Source of the DNA: Microbacterium sp. 1.5R
Lineage (GTDB): Bacteria > Actinomycetota > Actinomycetes > Actinomycetales > Microbacteriaceae
Assembly (NCBI RefSeq): GCF_001889265.1
Contig: NZ_CP018151.1
Coordinates: 744,001-808,000 of the forward strand
DNA: 64,000 nucleotides
Direction: 5' to 3'
Shown here: positions 1-9,093 of the stretch, in pieces
How the letters are laid out: each line of letters begins with the position of its first letter
How positions within the stretch are numbered: the first letter of the stretch is position 1
Translations under genes and position numbers: made by a program
Notes under the pieces: generated by a model
The model's database searches: none
What the model was told of the DNA's origin: nothing
What the model saw: only the letters and a program-made list of their open reading frames with translations

Positions 1-1007
1 TCGACTCCGTGGCAGCGCGGCTCGCTGCGACGCTCGATGAAGTTCAGGCTGCTCTCGCGCTGGTCGAGGCGTCGGCCGAACGTGAGCGCAGAGCAGAGGC
101 GGCGACCGCGGCGATGCTCGAGCGGGACGCCGCACTCGCCGCGTCCGAGTTTCCCGACGTGGCCGCTGTCGAGCGGGCGCTGCGCTCCGCCGCTTCCCAG
201 GCGGCGCTCGAGAGCCGGATCACGCAGCATGCCGTGCTCAGAGAGAAGGAGCGCGCGATCCTCCTCGACCTCGAACTGCGCACGCTGCCCGAGGAGCCGA
301 TCGATCTCGATCCCGCCGAGCTGAGGTCCCTCGCCGCTCGGCAGCGCTGGTCGGCAGCGGTCGACGAAGCCGGGCGAGCTGCCGCCGTGGCGGAGCAGCT
401 CGCGGCACTCATCGAGGCCGCCGCCGCCGAGCACGCGCGCACCGCGGAGGACGCCGCCGAGTACGAAGTCCTGCAGAACCTGGCCGACACCATCGCCGGG
501 CGCGGCGCGAACACGCGCAAGATGACCCTCGAGACGTTCGTGCTGGCCGCAGAGCTCGAGGAGATCGTCGAGGCGGCCAATCGACGCCTCGGTGACATGT
601 CGACCGGGCGCTACCAACTGCGTCACTCCGACGCGCTCGCCGCGCGCGGCGCGGCATCCGGGCTCGGGATCGTCGTGTTCGACGCATTCACCGGCCAGAC
701 GAGGCCAGCGCAGTCCCTGTCAGGCGGCGAGACGTTCCTGAGTTCGCTCGCCCTCGCTCTCGGACTCGCCGAGGTGGTCACGGCGCGAGCCGGCGGCATC
801 CGTCTCGACACCCTCTTCATCGACGAGGGGTTCGGATCCCTCGACGGCGACACGCTCGACGTCGCTATGCGCACCCTCGACGAGCTCCGACAGGGCGGTC
901 GCACCGTCGGGGTGATCAGCCACGTCGAAGCGATGCAGGAGCAGATCCCCGCGCAGCTCTCCGTACGCGCGACGCCGAACGGGCCGAGCGTCATCGAGAC
1001 GCGCTGA
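1..1007 (+). CDS. sbcC: SbcC-type exonuclease ATPase subunit, C-terminal part
   Basis: The gene begins before the window; the last ~334 residues are present. SbcC is the SMC-like ATPase that works with the SbcD nuclease to cut hairpins and protein-blocked DNA ends in the cytoplasm. The visible part has Ala/Glu/Arg-rich coiled-coil sequence, then the C-terminal half of an ABC ATPase: the signature LSGGETF (positions 719-740), the Walker B LFIDEGFGSLD (811-843) and a switch histidine in VISH (913-924). The order coiled coil then signature and Walker B is that of SbcC/Rad50. RecN is the main alternative, but the GETF signature and EGFGSLD fit SbcC better. sbcD would be expected upstream, outside the window. 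Confidence 0.88.
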   Translation, partial: DSVAARLAATLDEVQAALALVEASAERERRAEAATAAMLERDAALAASEFPDVAAVERALRSAASQAALESRITQHAVLREKERAILLDLELRTLPEEPIDLDPAELRSLAARQRWSAAVDEAGRAAAVAEQLAALIEAAAAEHARTAEDAAEYEVLQNLADTIAGRGANTRKMTLETFVLAAELEEIVEAANRRLGDMSTGRYQLRHSDALAARGAASGLGIVVFDAFTGQTRPAQSLSGGETFLSSLALALGLAEVVTARAGGIRLDTLFIDEGFGSLDGDTLDVAMRTLDELRQGGRTVGVISHVEAMQEQIPAQLSVRATPNGPSVIETR

Positions 1008-1033
1008 GACCCCGCACCGACGCGGTGCCCGTC

Positions 1034-1591
1034 TCAGACGCCGTACTCCCGACGGATCACCTCGCGCAGCTGCACGCTGCAGCGGGCGATCGCCTCGCGG
1101 AAGTCGACGAGCGCACCGTCCTCGGCTCGATCGGAGATCGCACGGAAAGCACGGATCGGCACCCCGAACTTCCCGGCGACCCAGATGTACGCATAGGTCT
1201 CCATGTCGACCAGTCCCGCACCGGACGGCCGGATGACGGCCGTGATCCCCGCATCGCCGACGAAGCTGTCTCCGGTCGCGATCAGCACACCCTCGCGGCC
1301 CGTCGACACGCGCGCCGGCAGAGACACGTGCTGCCCTGCGACACCGTCGAGGTCGAACACGTCATGCTGCAGCGCGCTGCCGATCTCGTGGACCGTCGCC
1401 TCGAGTTCAGGGTCGATCCCACCGGCGGTGCCGACGACCACGACCTCGGAGTACTCCTTGGCGTCGAGCGCACGGGTCAGGGCGTAGACGGCCTGCATCT
1501 TGCCCTCGCCGGTCACGAGCTGGTCGAATCCCTCGAGCTCCTCCGGGAACGCTGCGAGTTCGGAGGCCATGGCTGCGACGAGAAGTTTCAC
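1034..1591 (-). CDS. Purine/5'-methylthioadenosine nucleosidase family protein
   Basis: A 185-residue protein of the nucleoside phosphorylase/nucleosidase fold, starting at GTG 1591. It shows the glycine-rich VVGTAGGID near residues 52-60, an active-site pair M130-E131 in VDMETY that binds ribose, and S153-D154 in AISDRA, the base-contacting aspartate of MTA/SAH nucleosidases. Members cleave the N-glycosidic bond of methylthioadenosine, S-adenosylhomocysteine or related nucleosides. It is about 45 residues shorter than typical MTA/SAH nucleosidases, so the substrate is not certain. It is convergent with sbcC and divergent from nadE, with no operon partner. Confidence 0.8.
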   Translation of the reverse strand: MKLLVAAMASELAAFPEELEGFDQLVTGEGKMQAVYALTRALDAKEYSEVVVVGTAGGIDPELEATVHEIGSALQHDVFDLDGVAGQHVSLPARVSTGREGVLIATGDSFVGDAGITAVIRPSGAGLVDMETYAYIWVAGKFGVPIRAFRAISDRAEDGALVDFREAIARCSVQLREVIRREYGV

Positions 1592-1703
1592 TCCGCCATC
1601 CTCTCAGGTGCATCGGCCGCCGCGGAGTCACGCGCGTGCGATCCACGTCATCTCGATGTAACACTGGAGGAGGATACTGACGTCGGGTAGACCGGAGGAA
1701 CAC

Positions 1704-2522
1704 ATGACCCTGCAGCAGCAGATCTCTGAAGCGCTCGGCGTGAGGGCCGAGATCGACCCCGAGATCGAGGTGGAGCGCCGCGTGCAGTTCCTCGTCGACT
1801 ACCTGCGCACCACCGGCGCGAAAGGTTTCGTGCTCGGCATCTCGGGCGGTCAGGACTCGACACTCGCCGGTCGTCTGGCGCAGCTCGCCGTCGAGCGGGT
1901 GCGAGCAGAGGGCGGGGAGGCGAAGTTCCTCGCCGTCCGGCTGCCGTACCGCATCCAGAAGGACGCGGCGGATGCCCAGGCAGCACTCGAGTTCATCGAG
2001 CCGGATGCGTCGGTCGAGGTGAACATCCAGAACGGCGTCGACGGCGTCGAGGAGGACATCGAGTTCGCCGTCACGAGCGACATCAGCGACTTCAATCGCG
2101 GCAACATCAAGGCGCGAGTGCGCATGGTGACGCAGTACGCGCTGGCCGGCCACGACGGTCTGCTCGTGATCGGCACCGACCACGCGGCTGAGGCCGTGAC
2201 GGGCTTCTACACGAAGTTCGGCGACGGGGCCGCCGACATCCTCCCGCTCTCCGGGCTCACCAAGAGGCAGGGGCGTTCGCTTCTCCTGCTCCTCGACGCT
2301 CCCGACCAGCTCGCCTACAAGGTGCCCACCGCCGATCTGCTCGACGGTCAGCCCGGTCGCGCCGATGAGGACGAGCTCGGACTCACCTACGAGCAGATCG
2401 ACGACTTCCTCGAAGGGCGCCAGGTCGACCCGGAGGTCGCCGGGCGCATCGAGTCGCGCTATCTCGCCACCCAGCACAAGCGCAACCTGCCGGTCACGCC
2501 CGACGACTCCTGGTGGCGCTGA
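1704..2522 (+). CDS. nadE: NH3-dependent NAD+ synthetase
   Basis: A 272-residue protein that amidates deamido-NAD+ to NAD+ with ATP and ammonia, the last step of NAD synthesis. The N-type ATP pyrophosphatase P-loop SGGQDST is at residues ~48-54, the segment GNIKARVRM at ~131-139 belongs to the substrate site, and GTDHAAEA follows. The length matches the single-domain ammonia-dependent class of E. coli and Bacillus; the long actinobacterial enzyme with a nitrilase domain would be ~650 residues. The Shine-Dalgarno GGAGG at 1694-1698, five bases before the ATG, fixes the start. It is a monocistronic-looking gene. Confidence 0.96.
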   Translation: MTLQQQISEALGVRAEIDPEIEVERRVQFLVDYLRTTGAKGFVLGISGGQDSTLAGRLAQLAVERVRAEGGEAKFLAVRLPYRIQKDAADAQAALEFIEPDASVEVNIQNGVDGVEEDIEFAVTSDISDFNRGNIKARVRMVTQYALAGHDGLLVIGTDHAAEAVTGFYTKFGDGAADILPLSGLTKRQGRSLLLLLDAPDQLAYKVPTADLLDGQPGRADEDELGLTYEQIDDFLEGRQVDPEVAGRIESRYLATQHKRNLPVTPDDSWWR

Positions 2523-2590
2523 GCGGCCCATCGTGATCCCGTGTCGGATGCCGCGGCTAGTGTCGAAGTGTCCGACAGAACGGGAGCATC

Positions 2591-5500
2591 GTGCGGATCG
2601 ACATTCAGGCGCAGCGCGTCATCTGGAGCGCGAGCGACCTCAAGGCGGCCGCCGAATGCGAGTTCGCGTGGTGCCGTGCGATCGACGCCAAGCTGGGGCG
2701 GGTCCCCGCGATCGACGAGCCCGAAGACGCGACGCTGGCGCGGGCGGCGCTGCTCGGAGACGTGCATGAGCGGAACGTCTTGGCGCGCTATCTCGATGAT
2801 CTCGGCGCCGATCGGGTGCATCTCGTCGAGAAGGTGTCGTCCGTCGACGCAGTTGCCCTGGCGGCGGCGGTCGAAGAGACGGTCCAGGCACTCGGCTCCG
2901 ACGCTGTCGTCGTCTTCCAGGCGGCTTTCGCTACACCCGAGTTCGTGGGATTCGCAGATTTCCTGAAGCGCGACGACGACGGTCGCTGGCGGGTGCAGGA
3001 CTCGAAGCTCGCCCGAAAAGCGCGGGTCACGGCCCTCATGCAGCTCGCGGCATATGTCGATCAGCTCGATCGGCTCGGCATCCCACGATCCGACGAGGTC
3101 GACCTCATCCTCGGCGACGGCTCAGTGAGCACCCACTCCGTCGACGACCTCCTCCCGTTGTTCCAGGTGCGACGGGCGCGTCTGCGCGCGCTCATCGCAG
3201 ATCGTCGCATCGACGACGGTTCCGCCGGGGCCGCGCTGGCGTGGGGCGACGACCGCGGCGATCTCGAGGTCGTGGCGTGCGGGCGCTGCGCCACCTGCGA
3301 GGAACAGGTGATCGCGCACCGAGATCTCCTCATGGTCGCCCGCATGCGGCCCGTGCAGCGTGCGCGACTGAGAGCCGCCGGCATCGAGACCATCGATGCC
3401 TTGGCAGAGGCGCCCACGCCCCCTGACGGCATGAACACCGACGCGTTCGAGACTCTGAGGGCACAGGCCCGACTGCAGATCCAGGCGGATGCCGACGGTG
3501 CGCCGACCTATGACGTGCACTACGCGGCCGCGATCCATACGCTCCCGGTGCCGAGCCACGGAGACATCTTCTTCGACTTCGAGGGTGACCCTCTCTACAC
3601 CGAGCCGGCGCCGGACGGTCAGGCTCACTGGGGGATCGACTACCTCTTCGGATGGGTCGACAACTCCGATCAGTACACCGCGCTCTGGGCACACGATTTC
3701 GCGGCGGAACGCGAGGCGTTCGAGAGGTTCCTCGACTTCGTGAAGCTGCGGCGCGCGGCTCATCCGGGCATGCACATCTATCACTACGCCCCGTATGAGA
3801 CCTCGCACCTCGTGGCCATGGCGGCGCGGCACGGCGTCCGTGAGGGCGAGATCGATCGACTGCTGCGTGAAGGAGTGTTCGTCGACCTGTATCCGCTCGT
3901 GCTGCGGACCGTGCGGGTCGGCACGAGGTCGTACTCCATCAAGAAGCTCGAGCCTCTCTACATGGGCGCGGATGTGCGCACGAGCGACGTCCAGAAGGGC
4001 GATGACTCGATCGTGCAGTACGTCGCGGCTCGAGAGCTCGCGGCGGCGGGGGAGCAGGAAGAAGCGGATGCCGTGTTCGCCGACCTCGCCGACTACAACC
4101 GCTACGACTGCGTCTCCACCCGGCGCCTCCGCAACTGGCTGATCGACATCGCGAGGGCTGAGGGCGTGAATCCGGCGCCGCCGGATGAAGCGGACGAGGT
4201 GATCTACGAGCCGTCACCGCGCTCTGTGTCACTGCTCGCCGATGCGGAGCGCGCGGTCGACGCAGGCGACGACGGTCAGGTGCATCGCATCGCGGCCGCG
4301 GCGATCGACTACTTCCCGCGCGAGGCGAAGAGCTTCTGGGTCTCGCACTTCCAGCGACTGCGCGAACCCGTCACGATGTGGGACGGCACGCGTGACGTCG
4401 TGCGCATCGACCGCGCCTCATCGCGCGTGCAGAGGGACTGGAGCATCGGCGAGGGCCGACGGGTGATGTCGCGCGACATCGAGATCCGCGGCGAGGTGTC
4501 GCCGGGCACCACTCTGGGCGCCGGGGCGCAGCCGTTCGCCCTGTATCCGGTTCCGGCTCCCTTCGACACCGAGGCACCGTCACGAGCGGTGCATGTCCCT
4601 CACACCGTCACGATCACCGAGGTGCTCGACGACGGCTACCTGATCACCGAGACGGCGATCCAGGGGCAGACCTGGGACGAGCTCCCCCTCGCTCTCACTC
4701 CGGCTGCGCCGCCACGCGTCGTCTCGCTGCAGGGCGCGATCGATGAGTGGGCGGACTCCGTCCACGCGGCCGCACCTGGGTTCCCGCGTGACGCGGCCAC
4801 CGACGTGCTTCGTCGCATCCCTCCGCGCACGCTGTCCGGTCGTCCGTTGCCCGAGCAGGGCGACGACGTGATCGACGCCATCGTCCGAGGCGTGCTCGAT
4901 CTCGATCGCAGCTACCTCGCCGTGCAGGGCCCCCCGGGGACCGGCAAGACCTACACGGGCTCGCAGGTGATCGCCCGGCTGGTGAAGGAGCACGGATTCC
5001 GGATCGGCGTCGTGGCGCAGTCCCACGCGATCATCGAGAACCTCCTCGAACGAGTCGTCGCCGACGGCGTGCCGGCGAGTCAGGTCGGCAAGGCTCCGAA
5101 AGACCCCTCCGTCGAGCCGGGCTACACCGTCATACCCAAGAACGGCATGGCGTCATTCCTCGCCGAGCACGCCGAGCACGGTGCGGTCGTCGGCGGCACA
5201 GCGTGGGACTTCAGCAACACCGCCCGCGTCGAGCGCGGAGGGCTCGATCTCCTCGTGGTCGACGAAGCAGGGCAGTTCTCGCTCGCGTCGACGATCGCCG
5301 TCGCGGCCGGAGCGAAGAACCTGCTGCTCCTCGGAGACCCGCAGCAGCTTCCTCAGGTCAGTCAGGGCGCGCACCCCGAGCCGGTCGACACCTCGGCGCT
5401 CGGCTGGGTCATGGACGGCGACGCGGTCATCAAGCCCGATCACGGCTACTTCCTCGCGAGATCGTGGCGCATGCATCCGTTCGTCGCGGCCCCGGTGTCC

Positions 5501-6061
5501 AGGCTCGCGTACGCGGGCCAGCTCGCCTCGGCACCCGGAACCGAGAGGCGGTCGATCGACGGCGTCGACGCGGGGCTCCACGTCGTCCCGCTGCGGCATC
5601 GAGGCAACGCCACAGAGTCGCCGGAAGAGGCGGCCGAAGTGGTGGCGCTGGTACGCGGTCTCGTCGGACGCACGTTCACCGACAATGACGCAGAGTCCAC
5701 GGCGCGCCCCCTGGCGCAGAACGACATCATCGTCGTCGCGCCGTACAACGCCCAGCGTCAGACCGTGCACGATGCGCTCGCCGCGGCGGGCTTCCACGAC
5801 GTCCCGGTCGGCACGGTCGACAACTTCCAGGGCAAGGAGGCGGTGGTCTCGATCACCTCGCTCGCGGCGTCCAGCGGACGCGATGCTCCGCGAGGCCCCG
5901 AGTTCCTCCTGCTGCAGAATCGGTTGAATGTGGCGATCTCGAGGGCGCAGGTCGCGGCGTACCTCATCCACTCACCGGCCCTGCTCGACGATCTTCCGCG
6001 CACTCCCGAGGGGGTCGCTCGGATGAGCGCCTTCGCGCGTCTGGTCGGAGCGGCGAGCTGA
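2591..6061 (+). CDS. TM0106-family RecB-like nuclease fused to RNase H-like domain and SF1 helicase
   Basis: An 1156-residue cytoplasmic protein starting at GTG 2591. Three parts are visible. Residues ~15-240 are a RecB-like nuclease, with QDSKLARKARV near 136-146 and a cysteine pair-like CGRCATC near 230-236 plus N-terminal cysteines, as in iron-sulfur Cas4/AddB-type nucleases. Residues ~325-520 hold an RNase H-like exonuclease with IFFDFEGDP near 326. Residues ~740-1156 are a superfamily 1 helicase: P-loop GPPGTGKT at ~780, Walker B VVDEAGQ near 890, GDPQQLPQV, then DNFQGKE and LNVAISRAQ as motifs V and VI. It probably acts in DNA repair or nucleic-acid defence; the exact role is unknown. 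A possible -10 TAGTGT lies at 2558-2563. Confidence 0.88.
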   Translation: MRIDIQAQRVIWSASDLKAAAECEFAWCRAIDAKLGRVPAIDEPEDATLARAALLGDVHERNVLARYLDDLGADRVHLVEKVSSVDAVALAAAVEETVQALGSDAVVVFQAAFATPEFVGFADFLKRDDDGRWRVQDSKLARKARVTALMQLAAYVDQLDRLGIPRSDEVDLILGDGSVSTHSVDDLLPLFQVRRARLRALIADRRIDDGSAGAALAWGDDRGDLEVVACGRCATCEEQVIAHRDLLMVARMRPVQRARLRAAGIETIDALAEAPTPPDGMNTDAFETLRAQARLQIQADADGAPTYDVHYAAAIHTLPVPSHGDIFFDFEGDPLYTEPAPDGQAHWGIDYLFGWVDNSDQYTALWAHDFAAEREAFERFLDFVKLRRAAHPGMHIYHYAPYETSHLVAMAARHGVREGEIDRLLREGVFVDLYPLVLRTVRVGTRSYSIKKLEPLYMGADVRTSDVQKGDDSIVQYVAARELAAAGEQEEADAVFADLADYNRYDCVSTRRLRNWLIDIARAEGVNPAPPDEADEVIYEPSPRSVSLLADAERAVDAGDDGQVHRIAAAAIDYFPREAKSFWVSHFQRLREPVTMWDGTRDVVRIDRASSRVQRDWSIGEGRRVMSRDIEIRGEVSPGTTLGAGAQPFALYPVPAPFDTEAPSRAVHVPHTVTITEVLDDGYLITETAIQGQTWDELPLALTPAAPPRVVSLQGAIDEWADSVHAAAPGFPRDAATDVLRRIPPRTLSGRPLPEQGDDVIDAIVRGVLDLDRSYLAVQGPPGTGKTYTGSQVIARLVKEHGFRIGVVAQSHAIIENLLERVVADGVPASQVGKAPKDPSVEPGYTVIPKNGMASFLAEHAEHGAVVGGTAWDFSNTARVERGGLDLLVVDEAGQFSLASTIAVAAGAKNLLLLGDPQQLPQVSQGAHPEPVDTSALGWVMDGDAVIKPDHGYFLARSWRMHPFVAAPVSRLAYAGQLASAPGTERRSIDGVDAGLHVVPLRHRGNATESPEEAAEVVALVRGLVGRTFTDNDAESTARPLAQNDIIVVAPYNAQRQTVHDALAAAGFHDVPVGTVDNFQGKEAVVSITSLAASSGRDAPRGPEFLLLQNRLNVAISRAQVAAYLIHSPALLDDLPRTPEGVARMSAFARLVGAAS

Positions 6062-6085
6062 GGTCGCCGTCGGCAGAGGAGAGCG

Positions 6086-6877
6086 ATGACTCACACGATC
6101 GATGATGTCCTGCGAGCCTCGGCCGCGTGGGTGTGGTTTCCCCGCGGCAGCGAGCAGCAGCGGAGCCATCTGCAGCTGGTGCGGTATCCGACGCGATTCG
6201 GTGGCGGAGTGCGCGGCTCTCAGGTCGACTCGGATGCGGATGCCGCAACCGTCGTAGAACACGCCATCGACCGCACGAGGGCGTGGGACGAGAGCGAGCT
6301 GCGGTTCTGGACCAACGCGTCCGACCGCCCCGATCTCGAAGCCGAGCTCCGCAAGCGCGGAGCCGAGCACATCGACACCGTAGCCGTCTTCGCGAGCCGG
6401 ATCGACAGCGCCACGATCGACAGCGCCGCGAGCGATGTCCCGCCTGAAGCCAGGGCGGAGGTCGTGCGAACGCTCGAGCAGGTTCGCGAAGTCGACGCGA
6501 TCAATGTGCCGGTCTGGAAGCAGCAGCCGCTCGATGACGAAGGCCTGCGCATCGAACTCGACGAGATCACATCGGCGTACGACGCAGGCACGCAGGTGCG
6601 TGTTCTCGCCCGTCTCGGCGCGGACGGCGAGGCGGTCAGCACGGGCGGCTGCACGATCGTCGACGGCTTCGCACGCCTGTGGGGAGCGGCGACGATCGAG
6701 CAGGCACGGGGACGAGGAGCCTACCGTGCCGTCCTCGTGGAGCGGCTTCGCCAGAGCGCGGCACGGGGAGCGACCACGGCGTTGGCGAAGGGGCGCACCG
6801 CGACCTCCGCGCCGATCCTCGCGCGAGCGGGTTTCACGAACTACGGCGAGGAGCGCTGCTACCTCGTGAGGGCGTGA
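6086..6877 (+). CDS. GNAT-family N-acetyltransferase
   Basis: A 263-residue protein preceded by a good ribosome site (AGAGGAG before the ATG at 6086). The C-terminal ~110 residues carry the acetyl-CoA loop as ARGRGAYRAVL near residue 208, matching the Q/RxxGxG/A motif of GNAT enzymes, followed by the typical helix and an ARAGF segment where GNATs have a conserved GF. The N-terminal half is not recognised; it may be a degenerate second GNAT lobe. The substrate is unknown. It follows the nuclease-helicase by 24 bases and is probably co-transcribed with it. Confidence 0.75.
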   Translation: MTHTIDDVLRASAAWVWFPRGSEQQRSHLQLVRYPTRFGGGVRGSQVDSDADAATVVEHAIDRTRAWDESELRFWTNASDRPDLEAELRKRGAEHIDTVAVFASRIDSATIDSAASDVPPEARAEVVRTLEQVREVDAINVPVWKQQPLDDEGLRIELDEITSAYDAGTQVRVLARLGADGEAVSTGGCTIVDGFARLWGAATIEQARGRGAYRAVLVERLRQSAARGATTALAKGRTATSAPILARAGFTNYGEERCYLVRA

Positions 6878-6905
6878 GTCACACGACGCGGCTGCTCGAG
6901 CGCGG

Positions 6906-7967
6906 TCAGGCGCCGGTGCCGCCGAGTTCGTCGCGCACGATTCGCGCTCCCGCTGACAGGGCGCTCATCTTGTCGAGAGCGACGCGCCTCGGTAGGGGCG
7001 CCATCCCGCAGTTCGAGCTGGGGATGAGCAGGTCCGCATCGACGAACTCGAGCGCGCGCCGCAGGGTGTCGGCGACTTCTTCCGGAGTCTCGATCTGCTC
7101 GCTCGCGACGTCGATCGCGCCGAGCATCACCTTCTTGCCGCGGATCAGCTCGATGAGGTCGAGCGGCACGTGGGAGTGGTGGCTCTCCAGCGAGACGATG
7201 TCGATGGTGGATCGCTGCAGAAGGGGGAACGACTCCTCGTACTGCCTCCACTCGGCTCCGAGGGTCGCCTTCCAATCGTTGTTGGCCTTGATCCCGTAGC
7301 CGTAGCAGATGTGGACCGCGGTCTCCGCACGCAGTCCTTCTGCTGCCCGCTCCAGAGCAGCGACGCCCCAGTCCTTCATCTCGTCGAAGAACACGTTGAA
7401 CGCGGGCTCGTCGAACTGGATGATGTCGACTCCGGCTGCCTCGAGCTCTTTCGCCTCCTGATTGAGGATCGTCGCGAACTCCCATGCCAGCTTCTCGCGG
7501 CTGCGGTAGTGGCGGTCCGACAGCGTGTCGATCATCGTCATCGGGCCAGGCAGCGCCCACTTGATCGGCTGGTCGGTCTGCTGGCGCAGAAAGGCCGCGT
7601 CGTCCACGAACACGGGCGCGCGGCGGCTCACTGCGCCGACGACGGTCGGCACGCTCGCGTCATAGCGATCGCGGATGCGGACCGTCTCCCGATTCTCGAA
7701 GTCGACTCCGTCGAGATGCTCGATGAAGGTGGTGACGAAGTGCTGACGGGTCTGCTCCCCGTCGCTGATGATGTCGATCCCGCGTCGACGCTGCTCGTGC
7801 ACTGCGGCGCGCAGGGCGTCATGCTTGCCCTCCGCGAGCGCATCGCCCTGCAGCTCCCACGGCGACCAGAGGACTTCGGGCCGGGCGAGCCACGCCGGCT
7901 TGGGCAGACTTCCGACGATCGAGGTGGGGAGGAGTTCTCGCACGGTCGACGATCCGCGGCCGGTCAT
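6906..7967 (-). CDS. mesD: Core methionine synthase MesD (folate-independent)
   Basis: A 353-residue protein with only the catalytic half of a cobalamin-independent methionine synthase. The zinc ligands are intact: H219 and C221 in VHICYG, E261 in SLESHH, C320 in SSNCGM. The N-terminal folate-binding half of MetE is absent. The adjacent DUF1852 gene (mesX) identifies the MesD family, shown by genetics in other aerobic bacteria to make methionine from homocysteine without 5-methyl-tetrahydrofolate or B12 but with oxygen and the DUF1852 partner. Its ATG at 7967 overlaps the mesX stop by the tetranucleotide ATGA, so translation is coupled. A longer frame to 8027 exists, but this coupled start is preferred. 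Confidence 0.87.
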   Translation of the reverse strand: MTGRGSSTVRELLPTSIVGSLPKPAWLARPEVLWSPWELQGDALAEGKHDALRAAVHEQRRRGIDIISDGEQTRQHFVTTFIEHLDGVDFENRETVRIRDRYDASVPTVVGAVSRRAPVFVDDAAFLRQQTDQPIKWALPGPMTMIDTLSDRHYRSREKLAWEFATILNQEAKELEAAGVDIIQFDEPAFNVFFDEMKDWGVAALERAAEGLRAETAVHICYGYGIKANNDWKATLGAEWRQYEESFPLLQRSTIDIVSLESHHSHVPLDLIELIRGKKVMLGAIDVASEQIETPEEVADTLRRALEFVDADLLIPSSNCGMAPLPRRVALDKMSALSAGARIVRDELGGTGA

Positions 7968-8971
7968 CGGACCGCAACGGGGGAGGCGGACGCGGGGGAG
8001 GACGGAGCGGGATACCCGGCAGCCCACCGGTCCAGCACCGTCCGGTGCGGCGTGACGAAGTGCTCATCGGCGTAGCGTCCCTGCACGACGGCGAGCTGGC
8101 TGCGCTCCTCGCGGTCGTACGTGATCTCCGTCTGCTGATAGTCGTCGTGGGCGAGGCTCGGACGGTAGACGCTCTCGGCCGGCGCATTCGCATTGTAGAT
8201 CTCAGGCCGGTAGATCTTCTGGAAGGTCTCCATGGTGCTGATCGTGCCGATGAGCTGCAGATCGGAGTAGTCGCTCAGGAGGTCGCCGCGGAAGTAGAAG
8301 GCGAGGGGGGCGACGCTGCCGCGTGGCATGAAGTAGCGGACCTGCAGCCCCATCTTCCCGAAGTACTCGTCGGTGAGCGAGAAGGAGTCCTGCACGTACT
8401 CGGCGCCGAGCACGGGGTGGTGGTTGCCGTTGCGGTGATAGGTCCTGCTGGTCGAGACGCTGATGCAGATCACCGGCAGGGTCGAGAAGCGCTCCTGGTA
8501 CGCCTCGGACTCGAGGAAATGCTGGAAGAGCTTGCCGTGCAGCACGCCGAAGTCGTCGGGAGTGGAGAATCCGCCGGCGGCCGCGCTCGCCGCAGGCAGG
8601 ACGACGCTGAAGTCGTAGTCGCGGAGGTAGGAGGAGAAGTTGTTTCCCACGATCCCATGGTGGCGTTCGCCGGTCAGCCGGTCGACGATGTGGACGTCGA
8701 GCACCTCGAGCACCGGGAACTCCTCATCGTTGCCATCGGCGAATCGCAACTGCACCGAGACGATGTCGAGCTCGACCGTGTAGCGCTCGTCGCCGCCCGC
8801 GAGGTCGTTGAAGCGACGGTCGATCATCTCCAGGGCGTTGCGGAGGTTCTGCTGGCGGCGCTCGCCGCGCGCGAGGTTGGCGAAGTTCGTGGTGATGCGC
8901 GAGCTGTCGGACGGGGCATAGTCCTCGTCGAAGCGAGTGGTCGTGATGCTGAACGTGATCTCGTTCGCCAT
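7964..8971 (-). CDS. mesX: DUF1852 protein MesX, partner of MesD
   Basis: A 335-residue soluble protein of the DUF1852 family with no signal peptide or membrane segment. Families of this type are nearly always next to a core methionine synthase, and in published mutant work MesD activity required the DUF1852 protein plus oxygen. It is therefore thought to supply or generate the methyl donor, by a mechanism still unknown. It is the first gene of a two-gene operon, overlapping mesD by four bases. No clear purine-rich ribosome site precedes the ATG at 8971. It is divergent from a LysR regulator across a 122-bp region with repeated GCTAT half-sites. Confidence 0.85.
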   Translation of the reverse strand: MANEITFSITTTRFDEDYAPSDSSRITTNFANLARGERRQQNLRNALEMIDRRFNDLAGGDERYTVELDIVSVQLRFADGNDEEFPVLEVLDVHIVDRLTGERHHGIVGNNFSSYLRDYDFSVVLPAASAAAGGFSTPDDFGVLHGKLFQHFLESEAYQERFSTLPVICISVSTSRTYHRNGNHHPVLGAEYVQDSFSLTDEYFGKMGLQVRYFMPRGSVAPLAFYFRGDLLSDYSDLQLIGTISTMETFQKIYRPEIYNANAPAESVYRPSLAHDDYQQTEITYDREERSQLAVVQGRYADEHFVTPHRTVLDRWAAGYPAPSSPASASPVAVR

Positions 8972-9046
8972 GAGGGGCCAATCCGGGAGAGGGGAGGCCC
9001 ATCGGGCCTCGCGAAAGCGGTGATCTCATAGTGCAGCGATGCCAGA

Positions 9047-9085
9047 GCTATCGGGTAATTCGGCTCCGCTATGCGGTGATATAGC
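9047..9085. promoter_or_regulatory. Candidate LysR binding half-sites between mesX and lysR
   Basis: Within the 122-bp divergent region the pentamer GCTAT occurs at 9047-9051 and 9068-9072, 21 bp (two helical turns) apart. Its complement ATAGC occurs at 9081-9085, making GCTAT-N8-ATAGC. LysR-type regulators usually bind such dyads around T-N11-A. The rightmost half-site overlaps the -10 element of the regulator gene, which would allow autorepression. This is inference from spacing only. Confidence 0.4.
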
Positions 9086-9087
9086 CT
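9082..9087 (+). promoter_or_regulatory. Leaderless -10 element of the LysR gene
   Basis: TAGCCT ends 6 bases before the ATG at 9094, so transcription should start at the start codon. It overlaps the candidate LysR half-site. Confidence 0.55.
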
Positions 9088-9093
9088 TCTCCT

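Noticed and set aside
1025..1690. A 221-codon plus-strand frame over the nucleosidase gene
   Set aside because: The minus-strand frame has clear catalytic motifs; this one has none and no ribosome site.
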